Assembly: GCF_000220255.1 (NCBI RefSeq)
Contig: NZ_GL982513.1
Location: forward strand, 533,946 to 568,837
From: Prevotella pallens ATCC 700821
Lineage (GTDB): Bacteria > Bacteroidota > Bacteroidia > Bacteroidales > Bacteroidaceae
DNA length: 34,892 bases
Direction: 5' to 3'
A model generated the notes under the pieces. That model was not told the origin of the DNA. It made no database searches and saw only the letters and a list, made by a program, of their open reading frames with translations. Position 1 is the stretch's first letter; each line of letters begins with the position of its first letter. This document shows, one piece after another, positions 8,234 to 17,372 of the stretch. Position numbers and translations under genes: made by a program.

Positions 8234-9760
8234 TTATTTATCTTCAATCAAGCATTCACCAGTCATCTCTTTGGGTTGATCTAAACCCATAATATGGAGA
8301 ATAGAAGGTGCAACGTCAGCTAATCGTCCAGACTTTACACGTGCAGAATTGTTATTGGTAACGTAGATAAATGGTACTGGGTTTAGCGAGTGTGCTGTGT
8401 TTGGCGTACCATCTTCGTTCAACGCATTGTCTGCATTACCATGATCGGCAATAATAATTGCTTCATAATCGTTAGCTTTAGCAGCCTCGATAACCTCTTT
8501 TACACATGTATCTACTGCGTAAACAGCCTTTGCAATGGCATTCATCACACCAGTATGACCAACCATATCACCGTTAGCGAAGTTTACAACAATAAAATCG
8601 TACTCAGCAGTATTGATTGCTGCAACTAACTTATCCTTTACTTCGAAAGCACTCATCTCTGGTTTCAGGTCGTAAGTTGCAACTTTTGGCGATGCCACTA
8701 ATATACGATCTTCGCCTTCGTAAGGTTCTTCTCTACCACCATTAAAGAAGAAAGTTACGTGTGCATATTTCTCAGTCTCAGCTGTGTGCAATTGCTTTTT
8801 ACCTAATTTACTTAGGTATTCGCCAAGCGTCATAGTTACATTCTCTTTTGGAAACAGAATGTGTACACCCTTAAAACTAGCATCGTATGGAGTCATACAA
8901 TAGTATTGCAAATCCTTTATGGTGTGCATACCTTGCTCTGGCATATCTTGTTGTGTAAGAACGTAAGTAAGTTCTTTTGCACGGTCGTTACGATAGTTGA
9001 AGAAGATAACTACATCGCCTTCGCCTATTCTTCCATTTACATTAGCATTGTTAATGGGTTTAATAAACTCGTCGGTAACTCCGTCGGCATAACTCTCTTC
9101 TACTGCCTTTACCATATTGGTGGCTTGTTTTCCTTTAGCCTCAACCAGCAGATCGTAAGCCTCTTTTACTCGCTCCCAACGTTTATCGCGATCCATTGCA
9201 TAGAACCTACCAACAATAGATGCTATGTGTGCTCCATTGGCATCGCAAGTTTTCTGAATATCGGCAATAAAGCCTGCGCCACTCTTAGGATCGGTATCAC
9301 GACCGTCCATAAAGCAATGTACATAAACTTCTTTTAAGCCATATTCTTTGCCTATTTCTATTAATTTGTGCAGATGGTTTAGCGAAGAATGTACGCCACC
9401 CGTAGAAGTCAAGCCCATAAGATGCAACTTCTTGCCTGTTTTCTGTGCGTAGCTGTAAGCGCTAATTATTTCTTTGTTCTTCAGTATATCGCCATTTTCG
9501 CAAGCTTTATTAATCTTTACCAAGTCTTGATATACAACTCGTCCAGCACCAATATTAAGGTGACCAACTTCCGAATTGCCCATTTGACCGTCTGGTAAAC
9601 CTACATTTTCGCCTGATGCTTGTAGCTGTGAGTGCGATGAGACTGCATTTAAATAATCTAAATAAGGTGTTGGTGTATTGTAAATAACATCTCCTTTACC
9701 ATGTTTCCCGAGACCCCAGCCATCGAGAATCATCAAAAGTGCTTTTTTTCCCATAATCAT
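8234..9760 (-). CDS. gpmI: 2,3-bisphosphoglycerate-independent phosphoglycerate mutase
   Basis: GpmI interconverts 3- and 2-phosphoglycerate in glycolysis and gluconeogenesis using two Mn ions and a phosphoserine intermediate. Taking the Met at 9760 gives 508 residues, normal for the family. Visible motifs are LLMILDGWG (metal Asp13), [18 protein letters not shown] with the catalytic Ser63, [44 protein letters not shown] and ADHGNAD for metal binding. The frame is open upstream to 9823, but a promoter -7 box at 9794-9801 lies inside that extension, so the later start is preferred. An AAAGGAA run stands just upstream of it; Met at 9754 is an alternative. ung follows after 62 bp. Confidence 0.96.
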   Translation of the reverse strand: MIMGKKALLMILDGWGLGKHGKGDVIYNTPTPYLDYLNAVSSHSQLQASGENVGLPDGQMGNSEVGHLNIGAGRVVYQDLVKINKACENGDILKNKEIISAYSYAQKTGKKLHLMGLTSTGGVHSSLNHLHKLIEIGKEYGLKEVYVHCFMDGRDTDPKSGAGFIADIQKTCDANGAHIASIVGRFYAMDRDKRWERVKEAYDLLVEAKGKQATNMVKAVEESYADGVTDEFIKPINNANVNGRIGEGDVVIFFNYRNDRAKELTYVLTQQDMPEQGMHTIKDLQYYCMTPYDASFKGVHILFPKENVTMTLGEYLSKLGKKQLHTAETEKYAHVTFFFNGGREEPYEGEDRILVASPKVATYDLKPEMSAFEVKDKLVAAINTAEYDFIVVNFANGDMVGHTGVMNAIAKAVYAVDTCVKEVIEAAKANDYEAIIIADHGNADNALNEDGTPNTAHSLNPVPFIYVTNNNSARVKSGRLADVAPSILHIMGLDQPKEMTGECLIEDK

Positions 9761-9793
9761 TTTTATTCCTTTAATACCTATTTTTATAGATTG

Positions 9794-9824
9794 CAAAGAT
9801 AATAAAAAACTTAGAATATACAAA
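9794..9824 (-). promoter_or_regulatory. Promoter of gpmI
   Basis: On the minus strand TTTG (9824-9821), a 19-bp spacer and TATCTTTG (9801-9794) form a full Bacteroidetes promoter, 33 bp before the chosen gpmI start. It helps to reject the longer upstream frame. Confidence 0.8.
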
Positions 9825-9876
9825 ATATTAACACTTATCAGCTATCTTTTTATTGTTTTGCTTATGGCATTTACAT

Positions 9877-11049
9877 TTACAAGAGCATAGTGTATAGCAA
9901 ATAGCCCCAATGTGCTACTAATGCTGCTGCAAAACCTCCTATGGTGTGAGAAAGAATGGCTTTTGAGGTTAGTTCGCGATAGCCTATTGTGTCGAGCATA
10001 GCTGTGTGTGTGCTAAGAAAACCACTCCAACACATACCCATGCCTGTAAATACTGCAATAGCGTTTCCGTCTATCCAACCGTGCGAAAGAAAGTTTGGAA
10101 CAAGACTTAATGCTGCTCCCACTGCTCCGAGTGCTGTAATGGGAAAGGCTACTTGGTGTGGGTCGGTAAAACCAAATAAAGGTTCTAACAGCCAATTTAA
10201 ATAGTTGGCTGCTTTGGGTAATACGGCTATGCCTTCGTAGGCAGCACCTGTAAATTCACCGCTTTTACTTGGACCGAATGTGAGAATCATTACGAGGGTA
10301 GATATAATAAGTACTCCTGGAATAATGGCTACGCCTACATCTACACCTGTTTTACCTCCATCGAGCAACGAATTAAGTGTGCGTAGAAATACAGATTTCT
10401 CTTCTTCGTGTAGTGGGCGTTCTACTTGTTTTTCGAATGTTTCTGCATCGAGTGCATTTTCGGTGAGATACTGTGGATATGCCTTTATTACAAAATGCTG
10501 CATACACCGTGTTGAAACAATGCACCCTACACAAGCACCAACAAAGCCTATTAGTGGTTCTGCAAAATAGCCTTGTCCCAGCATAAATACAATAACAATA
10601 AGTCCCATACCGAATGCTGTTCCAAAGTTTGTGAGCGATATGTATTGGTACTTTTTAAAGTATTTGCTAAAGTGTTTGTCTTGTGCTAATGTTATAATTG
10701 CAGGGTTGTCTGAAAGGAATGTTAATATGGCTCCGAGCGATGCTACACCGGGAAGGTGAAATAACGGGCGCATTAATGGGCGTAGAATTTTTTCTATAAG
10801 GTCTACTACGCCAAATTCCACAAGGAGTTTGCCTAAGGCGCCTGTAAGTACACAGATTGCCATTAGGTAGAAACAAGTGTTCAATAGCAAGTCGTGTGCT
10901 GTGTGCATTATGGTGTTAAGCATTGGGGCAACGCCCATTACCCAGCCTATGCTACCGAATAAGGCAATAATGATTAGCAGACAAATTATACCGTTGGGCA
11001 ATATCTGCTTTGGCTTTTTAGCCGTTTCGTTCTGTTCGTTTTGTTCCAT
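9877..11049 (-). CDS. Nucleoside-recognition (Gate) domain membrane protein
   Basis: The 390-residue protein is highly hydrophobic with about nine or ten predicted membrane segments, starting LPNGIICLLIIIALFGSIGW after a polar 15-residue N-terminus. FLSDNPAIITLAQDKHF, ISLTNFGTAFGMGLIVIVFM and the duplicated Gly-rich membrane blocks recall the nucleoside recognition/Gate domain family, which also includes the spore maturation proteins SpmA and SpmB and YjiH. Substrate transport is plausible, perhaps of nucleosides or other small solutes, but not proven. The family name CD0519/CD1768 membrane protein may also apply. It stands between gpmI and a repeat-bearing intergenic region and looks monocistronic. 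Confidence 0.8.
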   Translation of the reverse strand: MEQNEQNETAKKPKQILPNGIICLLIIIALFGSIGWVMGVAPMLNTIMHTAHDLLLNTCFYLMAICVLTGALGKLLVEFGVVDLIEKILRPLMRPLFHLPGVASLGAILTFLSDNPAIITLAQDKHFSKYFKKYQYISLTNFGTAFGMGLIVIVFMLGQGYFAEPLIGFVGACVGCIVSTRCMQHFVIKAYPQYLTENALDAETFEKQVERPLHEEEKSVFLRTLNSLLDGGKTGVDVGVAIIPGVLIISTLVMILTFGPSKSGEFTGAAYEGIAVLPKAANYLNWLLEPLFGFTDPHQVAFPITALGAVGAALSLVPNFLSHGWIDGNAIAVFTGMGMCWSGFLSTHTAMLDTIGYRELTSKAILSHTIGGFAAALVAHWGYLLYTMLL

Positions 11050-11237
11050 TTTGCTTAGGGTTTAATATCATTGGTTTTTATTTTGGGTGTAAAATTACAA
11101 TTTTTGTTGTGAATATAATATAAATGTATGGAGAAATTTAAGAAAAATGAGCATTGCAGGATATTGGCGGATAGCTTATAAGTAATATCTACAATTTACA
11201 CACAAACTAAATGGAATATTCAGATGTTTGTGTTGCT

Positions 11238-11323
11238 TTCGTTTCAGATATCTGTCAGCTTCGTTTCAGATATCTGTCAGTTTCGTTTCAGATATCTGTC
11301 AGCTTCGTTTTAGATGTCTATTA
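11238..11323. repeat. 22-bp tandem repeat array A
   Basis: Three near-perfect 22-bp units (11238-11259, 11260-11281, 11282-11303) and a fourth degenerate one (11304-11323). Each unit begins TTCGTTTCAGATATCTGTCA and contains the perfect 10-bp palindrome CAGATATCTG. The array is about 190 bp upstream of the nucleoside-recognition gene. Confidence 0.92.
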
Positions 11324-11615
11324 TTTGCAAATTAGATATCATAACAAGTTACAGCCGTTATTGGGTTATATTATAATACGTAAAAGGTGTTTATTAAGAT
11401 GATGAATATGTTCTTCTCCATTCTGTAATATTTTAATGTAAGTGTTGTTATAAGCATCTAAAAAGAGATATGTTGTTAGGTGTTTCTGTATGTTGCAAAA
11501 ATAGTTTGCTTTAGTGTTGTAATTCAAAATATTGAATGAGGCAATACGAATGTAGCTATAATGTTGTAAGCTATTGGTGGTGTTTTTACACATTTGTTTG
11601 TGCAATAATACGAAA

Positions 11616-11651
11616 AAGCTCGCAAGCATTTTTTTTATAGCTTGCGAGCTT
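11616..11651 (-). terminator. Terminator of the bspA-like unit
   Basis: Perfect 12-bp stem AAGCTCGCAAGC / GCTTGCGAGCTT around a 12-base AT loop. On the minus strand it is followed by TTTTTCG. It lies 99 bp past the small acidic peptide gene. Confidence 0.8.
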
Positions 11652-11749
11652 CTATGGTGCATAGTTTATGCCTATATTCAGCTAATGATTTTGGTTAGAA
11701 CATTTAAACACTTTATAGACTTCTATGCGTTTTGTTATTTAGTGCCTAC

Positions 11750-11950
11750 CTATTTGTTCCAATTAATGCAATATGGGTCGTCATTATCGTCTCCCTCATC
11801 TTCGTCGTAGTCGAAAGTTGTAGGCTTCGCTCCAATGGGATCGCCTGGTTGATATGTTCCACCAACACCAGGACTGGCTGTTATCATAAGGTTCTCTATA
11901 GCGAGAATGTTTATATTAGTTAACGGTGTTGTATACTCTTTGTGTGTCAT
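11750..11950 (-). CDS. Small acidic peptide downstream of the BspA-like gene
   Basis: A 66-residue product beginning MTHKEYTTPLTNINILAIEN, then LMITASPGVGGTY, PGDPIGAKPTTFDY and an acidic run EDEGDDNDD before PYCINWNK. The frame is open 15 codons further upstream, but that would overlap the preceding gene; the Met at 11950 lies 13 bp after its stop and is preferred. From memory it resembles a recurrent unnamed class of roughly 60-residue Bacteroidales peptides with a Y-x-x-P start, an E-x-L-M-x-x-S-x-G middle and an AK-x-x-x-F acidic tail. It has no signal peptide and no known function. Tight linkage to the surface protein gene and a shared terminator suggest one transcript. Confidence 0.6.
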   Translation of the reverse strand: MTHKEYTTPLTNINILAIENLMITASPGVGGTYQPGDPIGAKPTTFDYDEDEGDDNDDPYCINWNK

Positions 11951-11963
11951 AATATTTCCTTTC

Positions 11964-14900
11964 TTACTTAACAATAACTTTTTTGCCGTTTTCAATGTAT
12001 ACTCCGTGTTGCGGTTTTGCTATGCGCTGACCGTTTAAATTGTAGTAAACATTCTGTCCTGTTGTTCCGTTTGCAGTGTTATTAACAGTTGTAATACCAG
12101 TTGTTTCGTTATTATCATCGAACACGAAAGCAACTTTTGCACCTGCTGGTACGCCGCTAATTTTAGCGTATGCTTTATGTACAGGCATATTCAGTGCACT
12201 TGTTACCTTCATAAAGATGCCCTGGTTGGCAGCTATAACATATATTGGGTCTGCACCCACTGCAATAGCCTTATCGCGAACGGTAACTCCGTACATCATA
12301 TTATTAGTAATGGTATGTGGTGTTGCATCTTCTTCACCAATGGCATAGTAGAAATCGGTTGGTAGAGCTTCAGCATCCATAACTTTCAGAAGAGTACCAG
12401 TTTCGGCAGGTATATAGCTATAGTTTCCACTTACACCACCGTTTTCGTCTACACTTGTCATTTTCACATGGTAGGTAGCATTACCATAATCGCCACCACC
12501 AGCATCAACGCGCACTGGTGCTATAAAAGCAGCTACTTTGCCAGAGCCTTTTTCTGCATTATAGATACCAAAGTCTGCATCGAATTCGCGTGCGAACGTA
12601 CCATACTTTTTAGCTATTGCAGGCGTACCGGCAGCACCTATATAAGGTATTTTATAGCTTATTTGTGAAGCGTAACGCTCCCAACCAGCATGCTCGTGAT
12701 CTTCGTCTTTATAGTGTATAAGAGCAGTCTTCTTTACATAAATCTTCAAGTTAGGGTTAAATTCACTATAAGTGTTTCCATATTCCCACTTGGTAGAACT
12801 CATATCCTTTGTAGGGTTGAGGCTTGTAAAGAATATGCTTTCTACAGTAGATGTGCCGTCTGCTTTTTTGAAAGCATCAAGTCCTACATAGTCGAGCGTA
12901 TTTCTAAAAACAATCTCCTTTATGTTTGTTGTGTTCTGTTTCATTGCATAGTCGCCCCAAAGACGCACTTCGTACATCTTGTCATGGTCGTCTGCATTCT
13001 CCACTGTATTTGGAACAACATAGGTGTACACATCTGCTTTCACATCAACCACCATAACAGCTTTATTAGATAATGGGAAGAATTCAGTAGAGCCATAGCC
13101 CTGTCCGTTTGTCTCTTTAAAGAACGAAATGCCCACTTGCTTAAAATTCTCCCAGAAGTGATCGGCGGCAAAGGCTGCTTGTGCTTCTTTACGAATGCTT
13201 ATTTGAATGTCGTGTGTATTTACATTGGCAGGATTGAATGCCGATGGGTCGATGTTAGTGATAGGAGTTTTTCCTAAGAATGCAATGGTGTTTAACTTTG
13301 CAGTACGGTCGAAAGCAAACTTATCTATCTTCTTAACATTCTCTGGTATGGTAATGTTCTCTAACGCTTGTACGTAGTAGAAAGCTTGCGTACCAATTTC
13401 TTCAAGTGTTGGAGGTAGCAAGGTGTAATAGGTATTAGCCTTTGCAGGTGGGAACGCTTTCAACACTTTCTTATCTTTGCTAAGTAAGAATCCATCAACG
13501 CTAGAATAAGTAGCATTGTTCTTGTCTACTGTAAACTTCTCTAGCTTTGCACATTCCTGGAAGCCTGTTGGGTCTATACTGCTAACATTCTTTGGAATAA
13601 CAATCTCTGTTAAGCTCTTGCAAGTGTTAAATGCATCTTTCTCAATAGTAGTTACAGAAACAGGAAGTTCTATTCTTTTCAAAGCACTTGCTCCTTGGAA
13701 AGCTCCTTCGCCAATAGTTTCAATAACTGAAGGTTCTTCAAAAGTAACCTTCTCCATTGACGAATTACCATCGAACGCACCACGCTGTATAGTCTTTATT
13801 GTCTTTGGTATGGTAAACTCCTTTAACTTTGTATTGCCTTTAAATGCACCTGTCTCTATGGTCTCCAGCTTTGTTTCGCCTAAGAATTTAAACTCTTCTA
13901 AGTTTGGGTTATTAGCAAACGCATCGCGTCCAATGGTCTTTAAATTAGAGTTAGCTTCTACCTCTACGCTCTTTAGCTTAGTTGGACTAAAAGCACTCCA
14001 ACCAATTTCTTCTACAGAAGCTGGAATTGTGAGTTTCTCTAATCCTGTTCCATAGAAAGCAAATGTTCCAATCTTTTTAAGTGTAGCCGTAGGCTCATAT
14101 TCTATTTCTTTTAAAGAAGCTGCACCCTGAAATACGTCCTTTCCTATTTCTTCTAAACCAGAGTTGAATGTTATCTTAGTTAATTTCTGCGCATAATAGA
14201 ATGCACGATTGCGAATTTTCTTTGTATTAGGGTGTGTTGTGTATTCTCCTGTTCTACCAGATGGGTAAAGAACCAATTCGCTAAAGTCTTTTGTGTACAC
14301 TACGCCTTCTGCATCAGCTGTGTAATAAGGATTTCCTGCATCTACTTTTAAACCTAAAAGGTCGGGTGTTCCGCTAATAGCACCGTCAGCAATCTCTTGT
14401 ACCGAAGCAGATATTTCTACATTTCTTAGATTGCGTACAGAATAAAATGCACCTTCTTCAATCTTCTTTACATCTTTAAGTTTTACGGCTGTAATGGTTT
14501 GAACTTGTGCAAATGCACCCTTTGCTATTGTTTCTACACCAGCAGGAATTTCGTAATAGTTTCCTTTAGCCTTTGCATGTGTAGGGTCTATAGATGTTGG
14601 CGCATCGTAGTTAGCGTCTACAATACCGCCTTTATTGTTAGGATAAGCAATAAGTTTCTTGCCATCGCTTGTTACAACAACGCCATCAATATCTTTAAAA
14701 GCTGTGTTACCACTGGCTACTTTTATTTCTTTTAGATTGGTTGCACTGGTAAACCCATTAGCCTCGTTGGTGGTAGGAAGCTGAGTTAGCGTTGTTGGGA
14801 GATTTATGCGCGTAAGTGTTGCTGCACATTGGAAGCCATTTGTTGCAATGCCAACAACACCTTCGGGTACTGTAAACTCTTCTCCGCCTACACCGTAGGC

Positions 14901-15434
14901 TGTTCCTTGTTTTGCAACAGGATAGCTAATTAAAAACTTTCCTTCGCTTTTATTCTCGTAAAGCACGCCATCTGTTGCCGAATACTTTGCACTTCCGCTT
15001 TCTACATTTATAGATGTTAAGCCTTTCATTTGCGAAAATGCACCGTCTTTAATGTCTGTAACAGTGGCTGGAATGGTGATACTTGTAATGTTGTTTCCTT
15101 TAAATGCGTTTGCATTAATAGTAGTTACACTGTTAGGTATTGAAACAGATGTGGCATTGGGCACCGTACTGTTGGCATCAATAGCAGTTACATTGAACGT
15201 GTACTGGTTGTTTTCGTCTTTTACGGTAGATGGAATGGTGAGTGCTCCCGATAAGTTAGACGAAACAAATTTCGCTTCGTACTTAGCGGCATGTCCATCG
15301 TGTGCTACGTCCATAAACGTAACCTCGTACGTAATGCCATCTCTTGTAATCTTGTTGCCCACAATTAGGGCGCTTGCATTAGTTGCATATAACATTGCAA
15401 GCAATGCAAAAAGCATAAATCTAATTCTCTTCAT
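11964..15434 (-). CDS. BspA-like leucine-rich repeat surface protein
   Basis: This 1156-residue protein opens with a signal peptide, MKRIRFMLFALLAMLYATNASA, then an IVGNKITRDGITYEVTF segment, and from about residue 70 to 720 a long series of roughly 23-residue BspA-type (LRR_5) repeats, for example SVTTIEKDAFNTCKSLTEIV and LEEIGKDVFQGAASLKEIE. Several units break into the TDGVLY or SVDGFLLSKDKK variant that places a beta-hairpin between repeats. A less repetitive region follows, and the end reads VYYNLNGQRIAKPQHGVYI, then a Lys-rich tail, the pattern seen on many secreted Prevotella proteins and possibly a type IX secretion signal. BspA of Tannerella forsythia binds fibronectin and fibrinogen; adhesion is therefore a reasonable role here. 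It heads a unit with the small acidic peptide. Confidence 0.92.
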   Translation of the reverse strand: MKRIRFMLFALLAMLYATNASALIVGNKITRDGITYEVTFMDVAHDGHAAKYEAKFVSSNLSGALTIPSTVKDENNQYTFNVTAIDANSTVPNATSVSIPNSVTTINANAFKGNNITSITIPATVTDIKDGAFSQMKGLTSINVESGSAKYSATDGVLYENKSEGKFLISYPVAKQGTAYGVGGEEFTVPEGVVGIATNGFQCAATLTRINLPTTLTQLPTTNEANGFTSATNLKEIKVASGNTAFKDIDGVVVTSDGKKLIAYPNNKGGIVDANYDAPTSIDPTHAKAKGNYYEIPAGVETIAKGAFAQVQTITAVKLKDVKKIEEGAFYSVRNLRNVEISASVQEIADGAISGTPDLLGLKVDAGNPYYTADAEGVVYTKDFSELVLYPSGRTGEYTTHPNTKKIRNRAFYYAQKLTKITFNSGLEEIGKDVFQGAASLKEIEYEPTATLKKIGTFAFYGTGLEKLTIPASVEEIGWSAFSPTKLKSVEVEANSNLKTIGRDAFANNPNLEEFKFLGETKLETIETGAFKGNTKLKEFTIPKTIKTIQRGAFDGNSSMEKVTFEEPSVIETIGEGAFQGASALKRIELPVSVTTIEKDAFNTCKSLTEIVIPKNVSSIDPTGFQECAKLEKFTVDKNNATYSSVDGFLLSKDKKVLKAFPPAKANTYYTLLPPTLEEIGTQAFYYVQALENITIPENVKKIDKFAFDRTAKLNTIAFLGKTPITNIDPSAFNPANVNTHDIQISIRKEAQAAFAADHFWENFKQVGISFFKETNGQGYGSTEFFPLSNKAVMVVDVKADVYTYVVPNTVENADDHDKMYEVRLWGDYAMKQNTTNIKEIVFRNTLDYVGLDAFKKADGTSTVESIFFTSLNPTKDMSSTKWEYGNTYSEFNPNLKIYVKKTALIHYKDEDHEHAGWERYASQISYKIPYIGAAGTPAIAKKYGTFAREFDADFGIYNAEKGSGKVAAFIAPVRVDAGGGDYGNATYHVKMTSVDENGGVSGNYSYIPAETGTLLKVMDAEALPTDFYYAIGEEDATPHTITNNMMYGVTVRDKAIAVGADPIYVIAANQGIFMKVTSALNMPVHKAYAKISGVPAGAKVAFVFDDNNETTGITTVNNTANGTTGQNVYYNLNGQRIAKPQHGVYIENGKKVIVK

Positions 15435-15482
15435 GATGTGCTATAATAGTAAGTTATATTTTTCTTTCCTCGTCTATATTAG

Positions 15483-15547
15483 AGTTCCAATTAATCTATA
15501 TTACAGTTCCAATTAATCTATACGATAGTTTCAATTATCTATATAAT
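15483..15547. repeat. 22-bp tandem repeat array B
   Basis: Units at 15483-15504 and 15505-15526 share AGTTCCAATTAATCTATA; a third from 15527 has one base deleted (AGTTTCAATTATCTATA). A partial unit precedes the first. The array lies 49-113 bp upstream of the BspA-like start codon, probably within its leader or promoter. Confidence 0.85.
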
Positions 15548-16150
15548 AAGGTATATTAAGCCTACTGTTACTTTCGTTGTGTGGCTTTGTGCCCTTAATC
15601 GGACGGTTCTATAATTTGTTTCTCTATAGTGTGTCAAGGTGTTTGCAACCTCTTTACATTATATCTTCGTTTAAATTGCTTCCAAATCTTCCTAAACTCA
15701 AATAGGAATAGTAGAATTTACGAATGCAAAAATATTGCTTTTGTGCTAACAGGCTGTTGTCTTATTATTCATAATAGTTTCTTTTTTATATGTAAAAGTT
15801 GCTGTTTCGTCAATATAATTGTTCATTTATTCGAACTTAAAGCGGCATTTAACTTTTGTTGGTTATTAAACTATAATATTATCATATTTTTGTTTACACC
15901 ATTCTTTCTATATTTCTTGCTATTTTTCGTTTTCTTGTCGGCTATTTTACTTGCCTTTCAAACTTGTTCTAATCTGCTATGCTTTCAGTATAAAGAAAAG
16001 CTATCTGCTCAACAAAAATTTAAAATATGCCATACTGCTAATAGTTTGTTTGGGTTAAAACGCAATGCGCAATTATGCTTGCATAACATTGTTAGTAGTG
16101 TCTCGTAACATTTTCTTTATGCTATCGTATTGTTCTCTTCAGTCTCAGAT

Positions 16151-16246
16151 GGTTTTATTTACACGTAAGTAGAGTTTTATTTACACGTAAGTAAAGTTCT
16201 ACTTACACGTAAATAAAGTTTTACTTACACGTAAATAAAACTATGC
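16151..16246. repeat. 22-bp tandem repeat array C
   Basis: Four 22-bp units (16159-16180, 16181-16202, 16203-16224, 16225-16246) share TTACACGTAA followed by (G/A)TAAAGTT(T/C)(T/A)A-like sequence, with a partial unit before the first. TTAC and GTAA form a small inverted repeat in each unit. Confidence 0.92.
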
Positions 16247-16464
16247 CAGTATAGATATACCATTATATAATGCGAGTAAGAATATGATTGTATTATAGTG
16301 TAAATCGTCTCTTTCTTATGCGGGCATAATGCGTTTCTATGCACCATGAATGTGGTTTTTAGGTAGTATATATGCGTGTTAAATGGTATGTATATGTTTG
16401 TATTCTTGTGTATTATGCGGGTGTTGCGAATGCCGTTTTATTTATTGCAGTTGATTGAAATAAA

Positions 16465-16500
16465 AACAGCGATGTGTCTGCAATTAGGCACATCGCTGTT
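16465..16500 (-). terminator. Terminator of the DUF4250 gene
   Basis: Perfect 12-bp stem AACAGCGATGTG / CACATCGCTGTT with a 12-base loop, followed on the minus strand by TTTTTATTT. It begins 36 bp past the DUF4250 stop. Confidence 0.85.
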
Positions 16501-16536
16501 CGTTAGTTACATATTATAGGTTTATTGTTGCAATAA

Positions 16537-16737
16537 TTATTTATCAAAGCCAATGGGACGGAACTGTTTTTGGGTTTCGCTATATTCGAATCCAGCTTCA
16601 AGCAGCCGTTGTTTCAGCTCGGTACAATCTTCGTTAAAGTTATTGCAGAGCGATGAAAGAGTATCAAACTCTTCGTCGCGTAAGAGCATGTTTACTGCGC
16701 TTACAAGCATTGCAGGGTCTTTGGGTAATTTTTCCAT
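16537..16737 (-). CDS. DUF4250 domain-containing small protein
   Basis: A 66-residue acidic cytoplasmic protein: LPKDPAMLVSAVNMLLRDEEFDTLSSLCNN followed by CTELKQRLLEAGFEYSETQKQF. LPxDPAMLxSxVNxxLRD and the closing G-[FY]-x-Y-x-x-x-x-x-Q-F pattern fit DUF4250, a short helical family found in Firmicutes and Bacteroidetes. No function is known to me. It is monocistronic, with a strong terminator. A TAAGTTTG -7 box (16749-16742, minus) lies only 4 bp before the ATG, so if used the transcript would be almost leaderless; no -33 element supports it. Confidence 0.82.
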   Translation of the reverse strand: MEKLPKDPAMLVSAVNMLLRDEEFDTLSSLCNNFNEDCTELKQRLLEAGFEYSETQKQFRPIGFDK

Positions 16738-16871
16738 AAAACAAACTTATATATTGAGATTTATAAAATGATAGCAACAAATATGCTAAAGTGTATTCTG
16801 CATTGTAGTGGTGCCGTTGTTGGGTAGCAAAATGTCTGCAATAGCTATGCCTAATGCTGTATATTGTTTAT

Positions 16872-17351
16872 TTATTTCATTGATTCACCAATAAACTGTA
16901 GCGGCAACAAGTCTTTTATAGTGTTAATAATGTAAATGCCATCTGTGCCATAAAGTAAGATACGAACAGGCTTTTTATAGCGGTCTTCAATTTCCAATAC
17001 AACTTGTCGGCACGCTCCGCACGGCACAATGGGCAGTTTCATTAGTCCATTACCGTTGCGTGCGGCTATAGCCAATGCCTTTATGGGTTGGTCGGGACGA
17101 GTGCTCTGCGCTGCAAAAATAGCCGAACGTTCGGCACAGAGTCCTGATGGATAGGCTGCATTTTCTTGATTTGCTCCCATCACCATATCGCCATTCTCCA
17201 ATAGCAATGCTGCTCCTACGCTGAAGTGGCTATAAGGCGCATAGCTATTTTTGGTGGCTTCAATAGCTGTTTTTATAAGCACTTGTTCGTTGTCAGATAG
17301 TTCTTCAAGTTGGCAAACACCTATTTTTATGTTTATTTCTATTTGTTCCAT
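16872..17351 (-). CDS. cdd: Cytidine deaminase
   Basis: Cdd converts cytidine and deoxycytidine to uridine and deoxyuridine in pyrimidine salvage. The 159-residue protein has YAPYSHFSVGAALL (38-51), the zinc and proton-shuttle motif CAERSA (Cys72, Glu74) and PCGACRQV (Cys111, Cys114), the homotetrameric cytidine deaminase pattern with three Cys ligands. It lies 21 bp downstream of the beta-helix lipoprotein gene on the same strand, so the two are probably co-transcribed, although a functional link is not obvious. The start MEQIEI gives a normal length. Confidence 0.95.
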   Translation of the reverse strand: MEQIEINIKIGVCQLEELSDNEQVLIKTAIEATKNSYAPYSHFSVGAALLLENGDMVMGANQENAAYPSGLCAERSAIFAAQSTRPDQPIKALAIAARNGNGLMKLPIVPCGACRQVVLEIEDRYKKPVRILLYGTDGIYIINTIKDLLPLQFIGESMK

Positions 17352-17372
17352 AAACTGTTTCTTGCTCTTCTC

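Larger units (their letters stand above)
11050..11749. other. 700-bp intergenic region with tandem repeats
   Basis: No gene is supported. The region holds a 22-bp tandem array (11238-11323) and a terminator hairpin (11616-11651) serving the minus-strand genes to the right. A 98-codon minus-strand frame (11366-11662) runs across that terminator and looks like chance. Confidence 0.7.
15435..16536. other. 1.1-kb leader/intergenic region of the BspA-like gene
   Basis: No gene is supported. It contains two distinct 22-bp arrays (15483-15547 and 16151-16246) and the terminator of the DUF4250 gene (16465-16500). A plus-strand frame of 159 codons (15629-16108) is rich in Phe, Leu, Cys and Ile, as expected from AT-rich non-coding DNA, and has no recognisable domain. 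No strong TTTG/TAnnTTTG promoter pair for the BspA-like gene was found. Confidence 0.65.

Noticed and set aside
8861..9337. 158-codon plus-strand frame inside gpmI
   Set aside because: It is antisense to a well-conserved gene and has no features of its own.
11366..11662. 98-codon minus-strand frame
   Set aside because: It starts within and reads across a clear terminator hairpin (11616-11651) and shows no family resemblance.
15629..16108. 159-codon plus-strand frame in the BspA-like leader
   Set aside because: Composition is dominated by Phe, Leu, Cys and Ile, as in translated AT-rich non-coding DNA; no signal peptide pattern, domain or promoter fits.
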